Positions 27,302 to 35,219 of a DNA stretch of 64,000 bases are shown here, one piece after another. Made by a program: the position numbers and the translations under genes. The stretch's first letter is position 1, and every line of letters begins with the position of its first letter. This DNA comes from Chengkuizengella sp. SCS-71B (lineage in GTDB: Bacteria > Bacillota > Bacilli > Paenibacillales > KCTC-33759): NCBI RefSeq assembly GCF_040100845.1, contig NZ_JAZHSH010000001.1, positions 1,240,001-1,304,000 on the forward strand, in the 5' to 3' direction. Below the pieces are notes generated by a model. It searched no databases. It worked only from the letters and a program-made list of their open reading frames with translations, and had not been told where the DNA came from.

Positions 27302-28510
27302 TTATTTGGCTTTGATGTATTGTTTTCCAATAAACGCTGTTACAATAGAGACAATTAGTAGAAGACTTAATATGGATACGGCAGGAATTGCTCCTATTTT
27401 GGGAATCATTACCGTAAAAACTCCTAATAAGGTAATCTGCAATGCAAGACCTATTGATCGAAATAAACTTTCAACACGTCCCATCTTATCGTTAGGAATA
27501 ATTTCCATCATCAGTATATTTCGAGTTATCCTTGTAATAGCATGTCCTAAACCAAATGTGATAGAGATTAACAAGAACAATATAATAACAGGAAAAATAG
27601 CGGTAAGGATCATAGATATGGTGAACATAAATATTCCTGCAAGTAAGATTTTTATATTGCCAAACTTATGAATAAGTAGAGTTATGATCATCCCAGCTAG
27701 AAGTGATCCAATCCCATATAACATTTCATGAATACCATATATTTTACCATCTGCCTGCAAGGTTGCTTCAATATAAATTGGAAATACATAATTTGTAACC
27801 ATAATAACAATATAAGGGGTAAATGCAGAAAATAATAACAAAAATAAAAATGGACGCTCTTTTAAGTAAACGTATCCTTCACGCATTCTTTGCCAGAAGG
27901 AAGTGTCTATCATTTCATGGTTGAGTTGTTCTTTTTGAATGTAAGGTATCGTTGACAAAATCACAAAAGCAATCACGTAAGTGATCGCATCGATGATTAA
28001 TATCCATTGAAGTTCAATTTTTTCAATTAATATACTGGCAATGCCTCCTGCAATAACAGCAGATAATTGTCCTTGAATTTCCATTAACCCGTTTAAGGTT
28101 TTATATTGACTGTGGTCAAATATTTCTTGATTCATGGCAAACATCGTAGGATAAAATAATGAATCATATAACATGCCGATGGAAAATAAAACAACAAGAT
28201 GCCAAGTATTATAATTTCCATTTATAAAACCTATCAAAACGAATAAACTGATAATGATAAATCCAATCATTTCAGAGTATAATAATAATTTTTTGCGTGA
28301 GTGTTGATCTACTAGATTTCCAATAAATGGAGCTATTAAAAATAAAATGATGGTTAATAACAGGGTAACATATCCCAAAGTACTTGCTCCATTTTCTCTG
28401 GTCACAATCATCCAGGGAATTGCAATCATAGTGATACCAGAACCAATAGATGAAAAAATATTTGCCGCTAATATTTTAATAAAACGTTTATCTCTAACAA
28501 TTAGACTCAT
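27302..28510 (-). CDS. MFS transporter, probable exporter of the biosynthetic operon
   Basis: 402 residues with about twelve hydrophobic segments and major-facilitator features: a first helix with SSIGSGITMIAIPWM, then the loop NLVDQHSRKKLL (the GxLaDrxxRkk-type A motif, somewhat altered), and a second-half loop NDKMGRVESL. It resembles drug-efflux/BacE-like members. It is the last gene of the eight-gene minus-strand operon, 70 bp after the ATP-grasp gene, which suits a role as product exporter and self-resistance determinant. The start at 28510 has AAAGGCG upstream at a somewhat long distance. Confidence 0.85.
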   Translation of the reverse strand: MSLIVRDKRFIKILAANIFSSIGSGITMIAIPWMIVTRENGASTLGYVTLLLTIILFLIAPFIGNLVDQHSRKKLLLYSEMIGFIIISLFVLIGFINGNYNTWHLVVLFSIGMLYDSLFYPTMFAMNQEIFDHSQYKTLNGLMEIQGQLSAVIAGGIASILIEKIELQWILIIDAITYVIAFVILSTIPYIQKEQLNHEMIDTSFWQRMREGYVYLKERPFLFLLLFSAFTPYIVIMVTNYVFPIYIEATLQADGKIYGIHEMLYGIGSLLAGMIITLLIHKFGNIKILLAGIFMFTISMILTAIFPVIILFLLISITFGLGHAITRITRNILMMEIIPNDKMGRVESLFRSIGLALQITLLGVFTVMIPKIGAIPAVSILSLLLIVSIVTAFIGKQYIKAK

Positions 28511-28580
28511 TATGAAATTGATTCGCCTTTCAGTTAAGTAGGCTCCATAGGAGCTTTTTCATTATGTTATAAATATATGA

Positions 28581-29828
28581 TTAGGTAATGGAAAAAACGG
28601 AATGATTAGATTCTAAATTTCTTATTTTATAGTAATCTTCTTCAATTTGTTTAGAATTAGTACTAGTTAAATAAATAAATCCTGGATGATCAATGGCTTC
28701 CTTTGTGATAGAAATATGCTCTCCTATCTTCTTTTTCATTTCGATATCTGTAAAGGATGGCAAGTTTTTAATATCATTTAATCCAGGATAGCTATGTATA
28801 GTGCCATTTTCATTGGATATTAAATTTACTATAGTTAAAAAATGATTTAGTTTGTAAGGTTTATCCATAAGGCTTTTTATTTTTTCAGGTTTAACATAAC
28901 AATCAGCAGTTAATGAAGCATGACTATAATTCAAAGCACTCATCATAATATCTTCTTTATATGCCATTCCCATTATTCTTGCACCTGTCTCTATTAATAC
29001 AGGGCCTTCTTTAGTCAACATCACTTCAGTATGAGAGGGGCCATGTACAATTCCTAGTGCAGTAAGCACATCTTTCACATAAGGAATGAGCTGATCTTGA
29101 ACTACTCCTTCAGATTCTAAAAGTTCCGATTTGTCATAAATCGTATATTTCCCATCAATTAGAATCATACTTTCTTGCCAAATATCACTTATGTAGTGCT
29201 GGCCATTAAGGCTAATTGCGTTAATAATGTATTGAGTTCCTTCTAAGTATGTTTGGGCAAGTACTTCATCATTTTTAAACCCTAATATATTCGTTTTATT
29301 GTATATATTATGAAAAGCTAAGTAAACTTCCTCTTTTGAGTTGCAAAACCTCACGCCATCAGAACTAGCACTATTGATAGGTTTTATTACAATAGGCCAC
29401 TTGTTTATATTTCTGATCCATTTTAGTATTTCACTATATTGATTGGTTTTAAAATGGTCTACAGTTTTAATACCTTGAGATTTTACTGCCTCAGTCATCA
29501 AGAACTTATCTCTTCTAGATTTACTAAGTACTTCTACATTTCTTATTAAATCTAAATGATAAGATAACAAATCTGAGAGTTCTACTCCTTCTTCTGCTCC
29601 AGGAAGTACAAACTCAGGATGATAGGGTTTTAATTTTAGAATTAGTTTTTCTAAATCTCCATCATAAATAAAACTCTCTTCAAACTGATATTTATGTATA
29701 TGAGAGGCATTGACATCCAGTTCATCCATTGTACTTCGTACATGAATCACTTTGTATCCGTATTTGTCAAAGTGATAAGGAAGCTGGCTTCCACTTGAAT
29801 AAGCGTCAACGATTACACAGCTTTTCAT
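28581..29828 (-). CDS. ATP-grasp ligase (BacD-like amino acid ligase)
   Basis: 415 residues with an ATP-grasp layout: an N-terminal Rossmann-like domain (VIVDAYSSGSQLPYHFDKYG), a central nucleotide-binding part with PIVIKPINSASSDGVRFC as lysine and glycine-rich loop, the strand EVLAQTYLEGTQYIINAIS, and the metal-binding end GPVLIETGARIMGM. This matches the carboxylate-amine ligases used in dipeptide antibiotic pathways (such as BacD of bacilysin), which activate a carboxylate as acyl phosphate and join it to an amine. Partners in the operon are an aminotransferase, a decarboxylase and an SDR. The substrates cannot be read from the sequence. Start at 29828; the next upstream gene ends 54 bp before. 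Confidence 0.82.
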   Translation of the reverse strand: MKSCVIVDAYSSGSQLPYHFDKYGYKVIHVRSTMDELDVNASHIHKYQFEESFIYDGDLEKLILKLKPYHPEFVLPGAEEGVELSDLLSYHLDLIRNVEVLSKSRRDKFLMTEAVKSQGIKTVDHFKTNQYSEILKWIRNINKWPIVIKPINSASSDGVRFCNSKEEVYLAFHNIYNKTNILGFKNDEVLAQTYLEGTQYIINAISLNGQHYISDIWQESMILIDGKYTIYDKSELLESEGVVQDQLIPYVKDVLTALGIVHGPSHTEVMLTKEGPVLIETGARIMGMAYKEDIMMSALNYSHASLTADCYVKPEKIKSLMDKPYKLNHFLTIVNLISNENGTIHSYPGLNDIKNLPSFTDIEMKKKIGEHISITKEAIDHPGFIYLTSTNSKQIEEDYYKIRNLESNHSVFSIT

Positions 29829-29882
29829 ATGTCATCTCCATTTCTTCTAAGATTAAAGGGGTACTATTAAATGAAAACAATT

Positions 29883-31067
29883 CTATACTTCTAATAAACT
29901 AGCAATGAACATAATTCCCTTTGTAATTTGTTCTTCATCTGCATAACTGAAAGAAAGTCGCAAAAATTCTGATCCATCACAGGGATCGATAAAAAAATGC
30001 TTTCCAGGAATGAAACTAACCCCTTTAGTTAGAGCTTTTTTCAGTAGTTTATCAGTATCTATAGTAGGTAGATGTACCCAAATAAAAAATCCACCACTAG
30101 GTTCAGTCCAATGGATAGTTGTAGGCATGTATTTTGAAAGGGCCTCTTTTATAAATAAAAGTCGCTTGCTGTAATCGGATCTAACTTGTTGAACATGTGT
30201 AGAAAAATCACAATGTTTTAAATAGTACGCGGTGACTGCCCAGGAGAAAGCATGATCTGCATCCTTCTTAAAATGAGACATTGCTTCAACCATTTTTTTT
30301 GGTGCTACTGCCCATCCAATTCGTAAACCTGGTGCTATTACCTTAGACATGGATGATAAATAAATAACTCTATCAAATTTATCAAAAGATTTAATAGGTG
30401 GAAGCTCTCCTTTAGATGCAAGTTGACCATAAGCATCATCTTCTACAATCAGAAAATCATACTCTTCGGCAAGTTTTAATAACTGAGTTCGTCTGCTCAA
30501 ATCCATTGAAATACCAGTTGGATTGTGGAAGGTTGGCACCGTATAAATCAGTTTTGGAAGTTGAATTCTATTTTTTCGCCTATACGCCAAGTCCTCAGCT
30601 AGAAAATCAACATCTAGACCCTTTTGATCCATTGGGTAACTTATAAAGTTGGGCGTATAGTTTCTAAAAATTTCTATCGCTTCCATATACGTAGGGGATT
30701 CCAAGGCAACTAAATCACTTTCATGCAACAATACTTTAGCTGTAAGATCTAGTGCTTGGGTACTCCCAGCGGTGACAATCATTTTTTGATTATCTAAATG
30801 AATACCACGAATGTAACTATTTTCCTTCAATAATATTTTCAAATTCTTTTTTGATGGACTTCCTTCATACTGAAAAGGCAGATCTCTTTCTTTGTTTGAT
30901 AGATTTAATGCAGCCTTCATTAAATCCTCAATCGGAATTGCGTTTGGATGAGGATATCCAGCATGCAGATTAATATTTTGTGAAAAAGGTTTAGGCGCCC
31001 ATTGGCCTGGTGGTCCAACTTCGAGCGCCTTGTGAATAAGAGGTGGAAAAAAACGTTCAAAATTCAT
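29883..31067 (-). CDS. PLP-dependent aminotransferase, class I/II (2-aminoadipate/LysN-like)
   Basis: 394 residues of fold-type I aminotransferase. Landmarks are the early GYPHP segment, VTAGSTQALDLTAKVLL (cofactor phosphate site), TVPTFHNPTG (Asn and Pro of the substrate loop), EDDAY (Asp holding the pyridine nitrogen), SSMSKVIAPGLRIGW with the PLP lysine Lys242, and a C-terminal FLRLSFSY with the carboxylate-binding Arg. It resembles the aminotransferase half of MocR proteins and LysN but has no DNA-binding domain, so it is an enzyme. It is the sixth gene of the operon, 30 bp after the decarboxylase gene. Confidence 0.87.
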   Translation of the reverse strand: MNFERFFPPLIHKALEVGPPGQWAPKPFSQNINLHAGYPHPNAIPIEDLMKAALNLSNKERDLPFQYEGSPSKKNLKILLKENSYIRGIHLDNQKMIVTAGSTQALDLTAKVLLHESDLVALESPTYMEAIEIFRNYTPNFISYPMDQKGLDVDFLAEDLAYRRKNRIQLPKLIYTVPTFHNPTGISMDLSRRTQLLKLAEEYDFLIVEDDAYGQLASKGELPPIKSFDKFDRVIYLSSMSKVIAPGLRIGWAVAPKKMVEAMSHFKKDADHAFSWAVTAYYLKHCDFSTHVQQVRSDYSKRLLFIKEALSKYMPTTIHWTEPSGGFFIWVHLPTIDTDKLLKKALTKGVSFIPGKHFFIDPCDGSEFLRLSFSYADEEQITKGIMFIASLLEV

Positions 31068-31097
31068 TTAAACACCCTGCAATTCAATAGTTTATGT

Positions 31098-32627
31098 TTA
31101 TTTTAACATGATAGGAGAGGGGAAATCCTGATTTACCTCTTTGGCTATTTTTTGTATTGTATCCCATAATGTTTTTATATCATCTAAATTTTGTTTTATA
31201 TTCCCTATTGAAATTCTAATAACATATCCTTCTCGTATTACCGCGTGTGATAGGTAAACGAGTCCCGATTGATTTAGTTTTTGCATAATTTGAGCATTTA
31301 GCTTATCTAAATATTTCTTGGATTCCTCATTTTCATCTAACTTCAACTCTGTCCAAATATTTTGTAAATGTTCGGGAACATAACGAATGCATAAAAGTGG
31401 AAAATGTGAAGTTGTTACACATTCAAAATCAGGGTGTAAGTTCACTTCTTTTTCTAACCATTCAGTAAGTTGGATGCTTCTTCTCATTCTACTAGTCAAA
31501 CCCTCTAATCCAAAACTACGGATGATCCACCATAGCTTTAATGATCGGAAGCTGCGCCCTAGTTGTAACGAGAAATCCATATAATCGATGCTGCCATCTT
31601 CATTTTCCGTTTGTAAATATTCTGGAACTAAACGAAAACTATTGGAAAGTGCTCCCTGTCTACGACAAAACATAGCTGTAACTTCAAGTGGAGTATAGAG
31701 ACATTTATGTGGATTGACCACAATAGAGTCACCAAGCTGTAAATCCTCAGACTTATTCTTTATTTCTGGAACTACATTCCAAAAACCCCCATAAGCTGCA
31801 TCAATATGCAGCCAAATTCCATGCTTTTTGCAAATATCTGAAATAGAAGACAGTGGATCTACTGATCCTGTAGCCGTAGTTCCCACTGTTGCAACTACTG
31901 CCATAGGTCGAAATCCTTTTTCTAGATCGGATAAAATCACTTTTTCTAATTCCTCAGGAATCATTTGGTAATATTCATCTGTAGGAATTCGAACTGCATG
32001 ATCTGTTCCTATTCCTAGAGCTATAGCAGCTTTATCCACTGAACTATGTGCTTGATCGGAAGTATAAATTCTTAAAGTTGGTAGCACTCTTCCAGTAAGG
32101 CCTTTGGTGCGAACCTCCAAATCAGTTAAGGCATCTCGTGCTGCGACAAGCGCGTAAAAAGTTGCTAAAGAAGCATTATTTATTAAAACACCATCTGAAG
32201 AAGGATCATAACCTACCATTTCTGTAATCCATCTAAGTACTATTTTTTCGAGAGCAGATGCAGCTGGAGAAGCCTTCCAAACCATAGCATTTACATTTAA
32301 TGAAGATATGAGAAGATCAGCCAAAATACCTGGGAAACTTGCTGTAATACTAAAATAAGCATGAAATGATGGATGATTCCAATGTGTTAAATGAGGAATG
32401 ATTTTTTCCCATGTTTCATCCAATGTTAAATCAAACGATTCTGCTTTGTTGGGTATAGGTCCATCTAACATATTTAATAATTCTTTTGGGGTTATGTCTG
32501 TACTGACAGGCGTTTCACGTATGTTTTCAAAATACTCTCGAATTAATTGAATCAGTTTTTGTCCTTGTTCTTCGAACTCATGTGGAGCCCAATCTCCTAA
32601 ATTCAAATTTTCGTTATCCGTTTTCAT
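31098..32627 (-). CDS. PLP-dependent group II decarboxylase (aromatic/other L-amino acid)
   Basis: 509 residues, of the size and order of aromatic-L-amino-acid decarboxylases. Seen are HWNHPSFHAYF, the PLP phosphate loop NNASLATFYALVAARD, the histidine stacking segment SDQAHSSVDKAA, ATVGTTATGSVDP, the aspartate HIDAAYGGF, and the lysine Lys308 in NPHKCLYTP. Most family members have Trp after that Lys; here it is Cys, and the loop before has NNASL rather than the usual glycine-serine form, so the substrate may differ. The reaction may be decarboxylation or, as in some plant and insect relatives, decarboxylation with oxidative deamination. The ATG overlaps the SDR stop by four bases. Confidence 0.87.
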   Translation of the reverse strand: MKTDNENLNLGDWAPHEFEEQGQKLIQLIREYFENIRETPVSTDITPKELLNMLDGPIPNKAESFDLTLDETWEKIIPHLTHWNHPSFHAYFSITASFPGILADLLISSLNVNAMVWKASPAASALEKIVLRWITEMVGYDPSSDGVLINNASLATFYALVAARDALTDLEVRTKGLTGRVLPTLRIYTSDQAHSSVDKAAIALGIGTDHAVRIPTDEYYQMIPEELEKVILSDLEKGFRPMAVVATVGTTATGSVDPLSSISDICKKHGIWLHIDAAYGGFWNVVPEIKNKSEDLQLGDSIVVNPHKCLYTPLEVTAMFCRRQGALSNSFRLVPEYLQTENEDGSIDYMDFSLQLGRSFRSLKLWWIIRSFGLEGLTSRMRRSIQLTEWLEKEVNLHPDFECVTTSHFPLLCIRYVPEHLQNIWTELKLDENEESKKYLDKLNAQIMQKLNQSGLVYLSHAVIREGYVIRISIGNIKQNLDDIKTLWDTIQKIAKEVNQDFPSPIMLK

Positions 32628-33427
32628 TTTATACCATCCTCTACAAATAATTCATGGACAATATGATCATGATCAGTTGGTCGATCTTCCCAGTCCCAAG
32701 CACCAGAAACACTCAAATTAGCTCCAGATATATAAGAAGCACGTTCGGAAACTAAAAAGGCAACTGAATCAGCGATCTCTTCTGGTGTTCCCAATCTCTT
32801 CATAGGAACACGTTGACGCATCCATTCCACTTGTTCAGGTGACTGATATCCATTTTCAATGAGCCCTGGTGAAATACAATTCACTGTAATTCCGTAGGAG
32901 GCTTCTTCAACTGCTAAAGAACGAGAAAAAATGATAACACCTGTTTTGGCAATGGAATAAGCAGCAACATTAGGTGCACCACGAACGATATAGTTTGGAC
33001 TTAGACCTATATTTATAATACGCCCCATCCGACGTTTGCGCATTCCAGGTATAACGGCTTTACACATATAAAAAACACTGTGTAAGTTGCTTTTAAATAC
33101 TTCATCCCACTCGTTTACAGCAATTTTAGAAATCGGTTTTAGATGAAATTCACCAACATTATTAACAAGTATATCTATGGATCCTAGTTGATTTGTAACT
33201 TGAACAACAAGTTTATCAACGTCATCAGGATTCGTTACATCCGCTTGAAAAATCATTGCTCTTCTACCTAGCGAATCAATTTGATTCATTACTTCAATTG
33301 CTTTTTCTTTTTGTCCACGATACACAATAGCCACATCCGAACCCTGCTTAGCAAGTTCTAAAGCAATGGCCTTTCCAATACCTCTAGAGCTACCTGTAAC
33401 CAATGCAACCATATTAGTTAAACTCAT
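32624..33427 (-). CDS. short-chain dehydrogenase/reductase
   Basis: About 267 residues of classical SDR. The cofactor motif is TGSSRGIG near residues 11-18, followed by VNNVG (a variant of NNAG), the catalytic tyrosine Tyr157 and Lys161 in YSIAKTG, and CISPGLI. The segment AIVYRGQ after the second strand suggests NADP(H). The C-terminus is extended (DWEDRPTDHDHIVHELF). I chose ATG 33427, which has GAAAGGTG 6 bases upstream, over GTG 33436. Its stop overlaps the decarboxylase ATG, so the two are coupled and may act in sequence. Confidence 0.87.
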   Translation of the reverse strand: MSLTNMVALVTGSSRGIGKAIALELAKQGSDVAIVYRGQKEKAIEVMNQIDSLGRRAMIFQADVTNPDDVDKLVVQVTNQLGSIDILVNNVGEFHLKPISKIAVNEWDEVFKSNLHSVFYMCKAVIPGMRKRRMGRIINIGLSPNYIVRGAPNVAAYSIAKTGVIIFSRSLAVEEASYGITVNCISPGLIENGYQSPEQVEWMRQRVPMKRLGTPEEIADSVAFLVSERASYISGANLSVSGAWDWEDRPTDHDHIVHELFVEDGIK

Positions 33428-33448
33428 ATCAAACACCTTTCTATTATC

Positions 33449-33796
33449 TTATTTGATGTGACTATGACTATGACTATCATGGTCATGTTCTACTTCTACT
33501 TCTAATTCATGAAAGTAAATAATGTTTCGTGGTTTTAAGCAATATTTGGCATAAAATGCTGTTAATAGAGATTCCTCTTTATCTCTGAGATCAACATGGA
33601 GTTCTTGACTTTTCCAAGGGTATTGCATGATAACTTCATTTGGCTTCTCTGAATTCTGATAAAATGAAGCATGACCGCACCAGCCTAGATGTTCATGAGC
33701 ACCTGGACCTACTAAATCATCCATTTCCTGCATTAGTTCCAAGGCTTGCTTTTCAAGACCATTTTTTAAATACCATGTTTCCATTACAGTAATCAT
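33449..33796 (-). CDS. small protein with His-rich tail, possible dimeric alpha/beta barrel
   Basis: 115 residues, not firmly recognised. The sequence opens with a beta strand (ITVMETWYLK) followed by an amphipathic helix (KQALELMQEMDDLV), and later HASFYQNSEKPNEVIMQYPW, an order typical of ferredoxin-like ABM/EthD-type small proteins; this fold is inferred. The C-terminal twelve residues (HDHDSHSHSHIK) form a metal-binding type tail. It lies 12 bp before the SDR gene and 13 bp after the 180-residue gene in the operon, so a part in the same pathway is likely: monooxygenase, cyclase or metal carrier. Confidence 0.6.
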   Translation of the reverse strand: MITVMETWYLKNGLEKQALELMQEMDDLVGPGAHEHLGWCGHASFYQNSEKPNEVIMQYPWKSQELHVDLRDKEESLLTAFYAKYCLKPRNIIYFHELEVEVEHDHDSHSHSHIK

Positions 33797-33809
33797 TTAA
33801 AATTCCCCC

Positions 33810-34352
33810 TTATTTATTTGTTTTGCGTTTTTCTTTATAAAAATTTTGCATGAGAGAGACCCCATCATCAACAAAATGCTGACATACCAATCCATGGTGC
33901 TCACGATTATGAGCTTGAGTATCCATAAATTGATTCCAAGATTTCGTAATCAATGAAGGCCATTGATGTTTATCTCCTAATTTCTGTACCATTAGATCAC
34001 GCAGTTTGCGAAATTTGTTCAGCATTAATTTATGATCAATGTTTAATACCCCGCTGAAACCATCATTAAGAAACGGAGGCATCATCGAGGGTCTGATTAA
34101 TTCCTCATAAGATTTGGGCGAGAAGTCCGACGTATACTTCATAGTAGCAGTGGAAGCTTTCATTAGATTAGAAAGTCTATCAAGTGATTTAGTTAGCAAA
34201 TTCCATTCTCTTTGATTCAAAGCTTGAATACTCGAATCCAGTAATGTATTCATAGTAATGATAATAATTTGAAACGATTGGTGTCCTTGTTTCCAGCGCA
34301 ATACTGCTTGCTGGTAAGCTGTTGAAATAGTTTCTACCGAGTTTGTTTGCAT
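33810..34352 (-). CDS. helical protein of unknown function in the biosynthetic operon
   Basis: 180 residues, mostly helical by eye, with long Leu-, Gln- and Asn-containing amphipathic stretches (WNLLTKSLDRLSNLMKAS) and a C-terminal region with His, Glu and Cys (HNREHHGLVCQHFVDDG) that could bind metal. No signal peptide or membrane segment. I do not recognise a family. It is the second gene of the operon, 3 bp after the first gene; tight packing implies joint function with its neighbours. Confidence 0.6.
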   Translation of the reverse strand: MQTNSVETISTAYQQAVLRWKQGHQSFQIIIITMNTLLDSSIQALNQREWNLLTKSLDRLSNLMKASTATMKYTSDFSPKSYEELIRPSMMPPFLNDGFSGVLNIDHKLMLNKFRKLRDLMVQKLGDKHQWPSLITKSWNQFMDTQAHNREHHGLVCQHFVDDGVSLMQNFYKEKRKTNK

Positions 34353-34355
34353 AAC

Positions 34356-34676
34356 TTAACTCTCCCTTTGTTCACTTTGAGAAATATCCACCCATTTTTC
34401 CAATGTAACTTGGAATACATTTAACCAACCCTTAAGAATTTCATATTTCTCTATTGCCTCCAAGCTAGTACCATCTAGGTCATGTAATTGGTCTTCATAT
34501 AAAAGAATACAATTTTTAGACCAGTCAATCAGATCAGGATTGTTTCTTTTTAATCGAAAATAAAGATCATATTCTTCTTCAGAGGACCTTCCTGAAAATA
34601 AATCTGGTACTTTTGAATTTTTTGGAATGGATAGAGGTTTTATTAAACCATAGTCCAGATCTAGTTCACTACTCAT
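34356..34676 (-). CDS. first gene of the biosynthetic operon, unknown
   Basis: 106 residues, acidic, soluble. AGGAGGTGTTTTGAG precedes the ATG. It contains SGRSSEEEYDLYFRLKRNNPDLIDWSKN split by nothing unusual and a helical C-terminus (EKYEILKGWLNVF). I recognise no family. It is the promoter-proximal gene of the eight-gene unit and is followed after 3 bp by the next unknown gene. It may be a small partner subunit or a carrier; no phosphopantetheine serine motif (DSL) is seen. Confidence 0.6.
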   Translation of the reverse strand: MSSELDLDYGLIKPLSIPKNSKVPDLFSGRSSEEEYDLYFRLKRNNPDLIDWSKNCILLYEDQLHDLDGTSLEAIEKYEILKGWLNVFQVTLEKWVDISQSEQRES

Positions 34677-35219
34677 CTCAAAACACCTCCTTATATAATT
34701 CTTGAAGGCAATTAAATAACTATAAATTTCTAGAAATTACATAAGATTATATTCTAGAAAATAAATCAAATACCTTCAAATAAATGGATATTACTTGCTG
34801 ATTGAATCACCATTCATAGTTATCATTTCTTACAACAGAATGCTTCACAACACTTAATAAAGGAGTAGATCACCAATTCTGTTAAGTAAAAAAATTAAAA
34901 CCTGAGACTGGAAATGATTCCCTATGTTTAATACATCATTCACTTTACATAATAGATCTAATTAATAAAAACACTGTTTATGTTCATATTTAATTAAAAA
35001 TTGGGAAATAATCTATTTTTCTCCTATATTCTAAATATTTTCATAAAACAATATACATATATGTATATTTTATGTAAGCGGGGATTGCCAATCAGGTCTC
35101 TATCTAGAACTGACCTAAATATTCATTTAGTCAAAAAAGTGATATTATTATATAATAAACATATATTGAAAGTGCTTTCTTATTTATTATTTTGATATAA
35201 AAAAAGAGGAGGAATATGT
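34677..35219. other. divergent intergenic region between biosynthetic operon and methylcitrate genes
   Basis: 543 bp, AT-rich, no supported gene. Besides the TTCTAGAA palindromes there is an inverted repeat AACAGAAT (34834) / ATTCTGTT (34876) and a cre-like sequence TGAAAGTGCTTTCT at 35167-35180 (12 of 14 to consensus, but with T for the central C), shortly before the citrate synthase-like gene. A plus-strand 64-codon frame (35001-35195) has no ribosome site. Confidence 0.4.
34726..34764 (-). promoter_or_regulatory. paired TTCTAGAA palindromes around a -10 hexamer of the biosynthetic operon
   Basis: AATTTCTAGAAATT (34726-34739, perfect 14-bp palindrome) and TATTCTAGAAAATA (34751-34764) share the core TTCTAGAA with centres 24 bp apart. 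Between them, on the minus strand, lies TATAAT (34752-34747). The arrangement suggests a repressor covering the promoter of the operon that begins at 34676. No -35 match was found. Confidence 0.5.

Noticed and set aside
27279-27671. 130-codon plus-strand frame opposite the MFS gene
   Set aside because: It is the complement of a well-supported transporter gene and has no ribosome site.
35167-35180. cre site before the methylcitrate pair
   Set aside because: Has T in place of the central C of the invariant CG, so it is only noted in the intergenic entry.
35001-35195. 64-codon plus-strand frame before the citrate synthase-like gene
   Set aside because: No ribosome site and AT-rich random composition.
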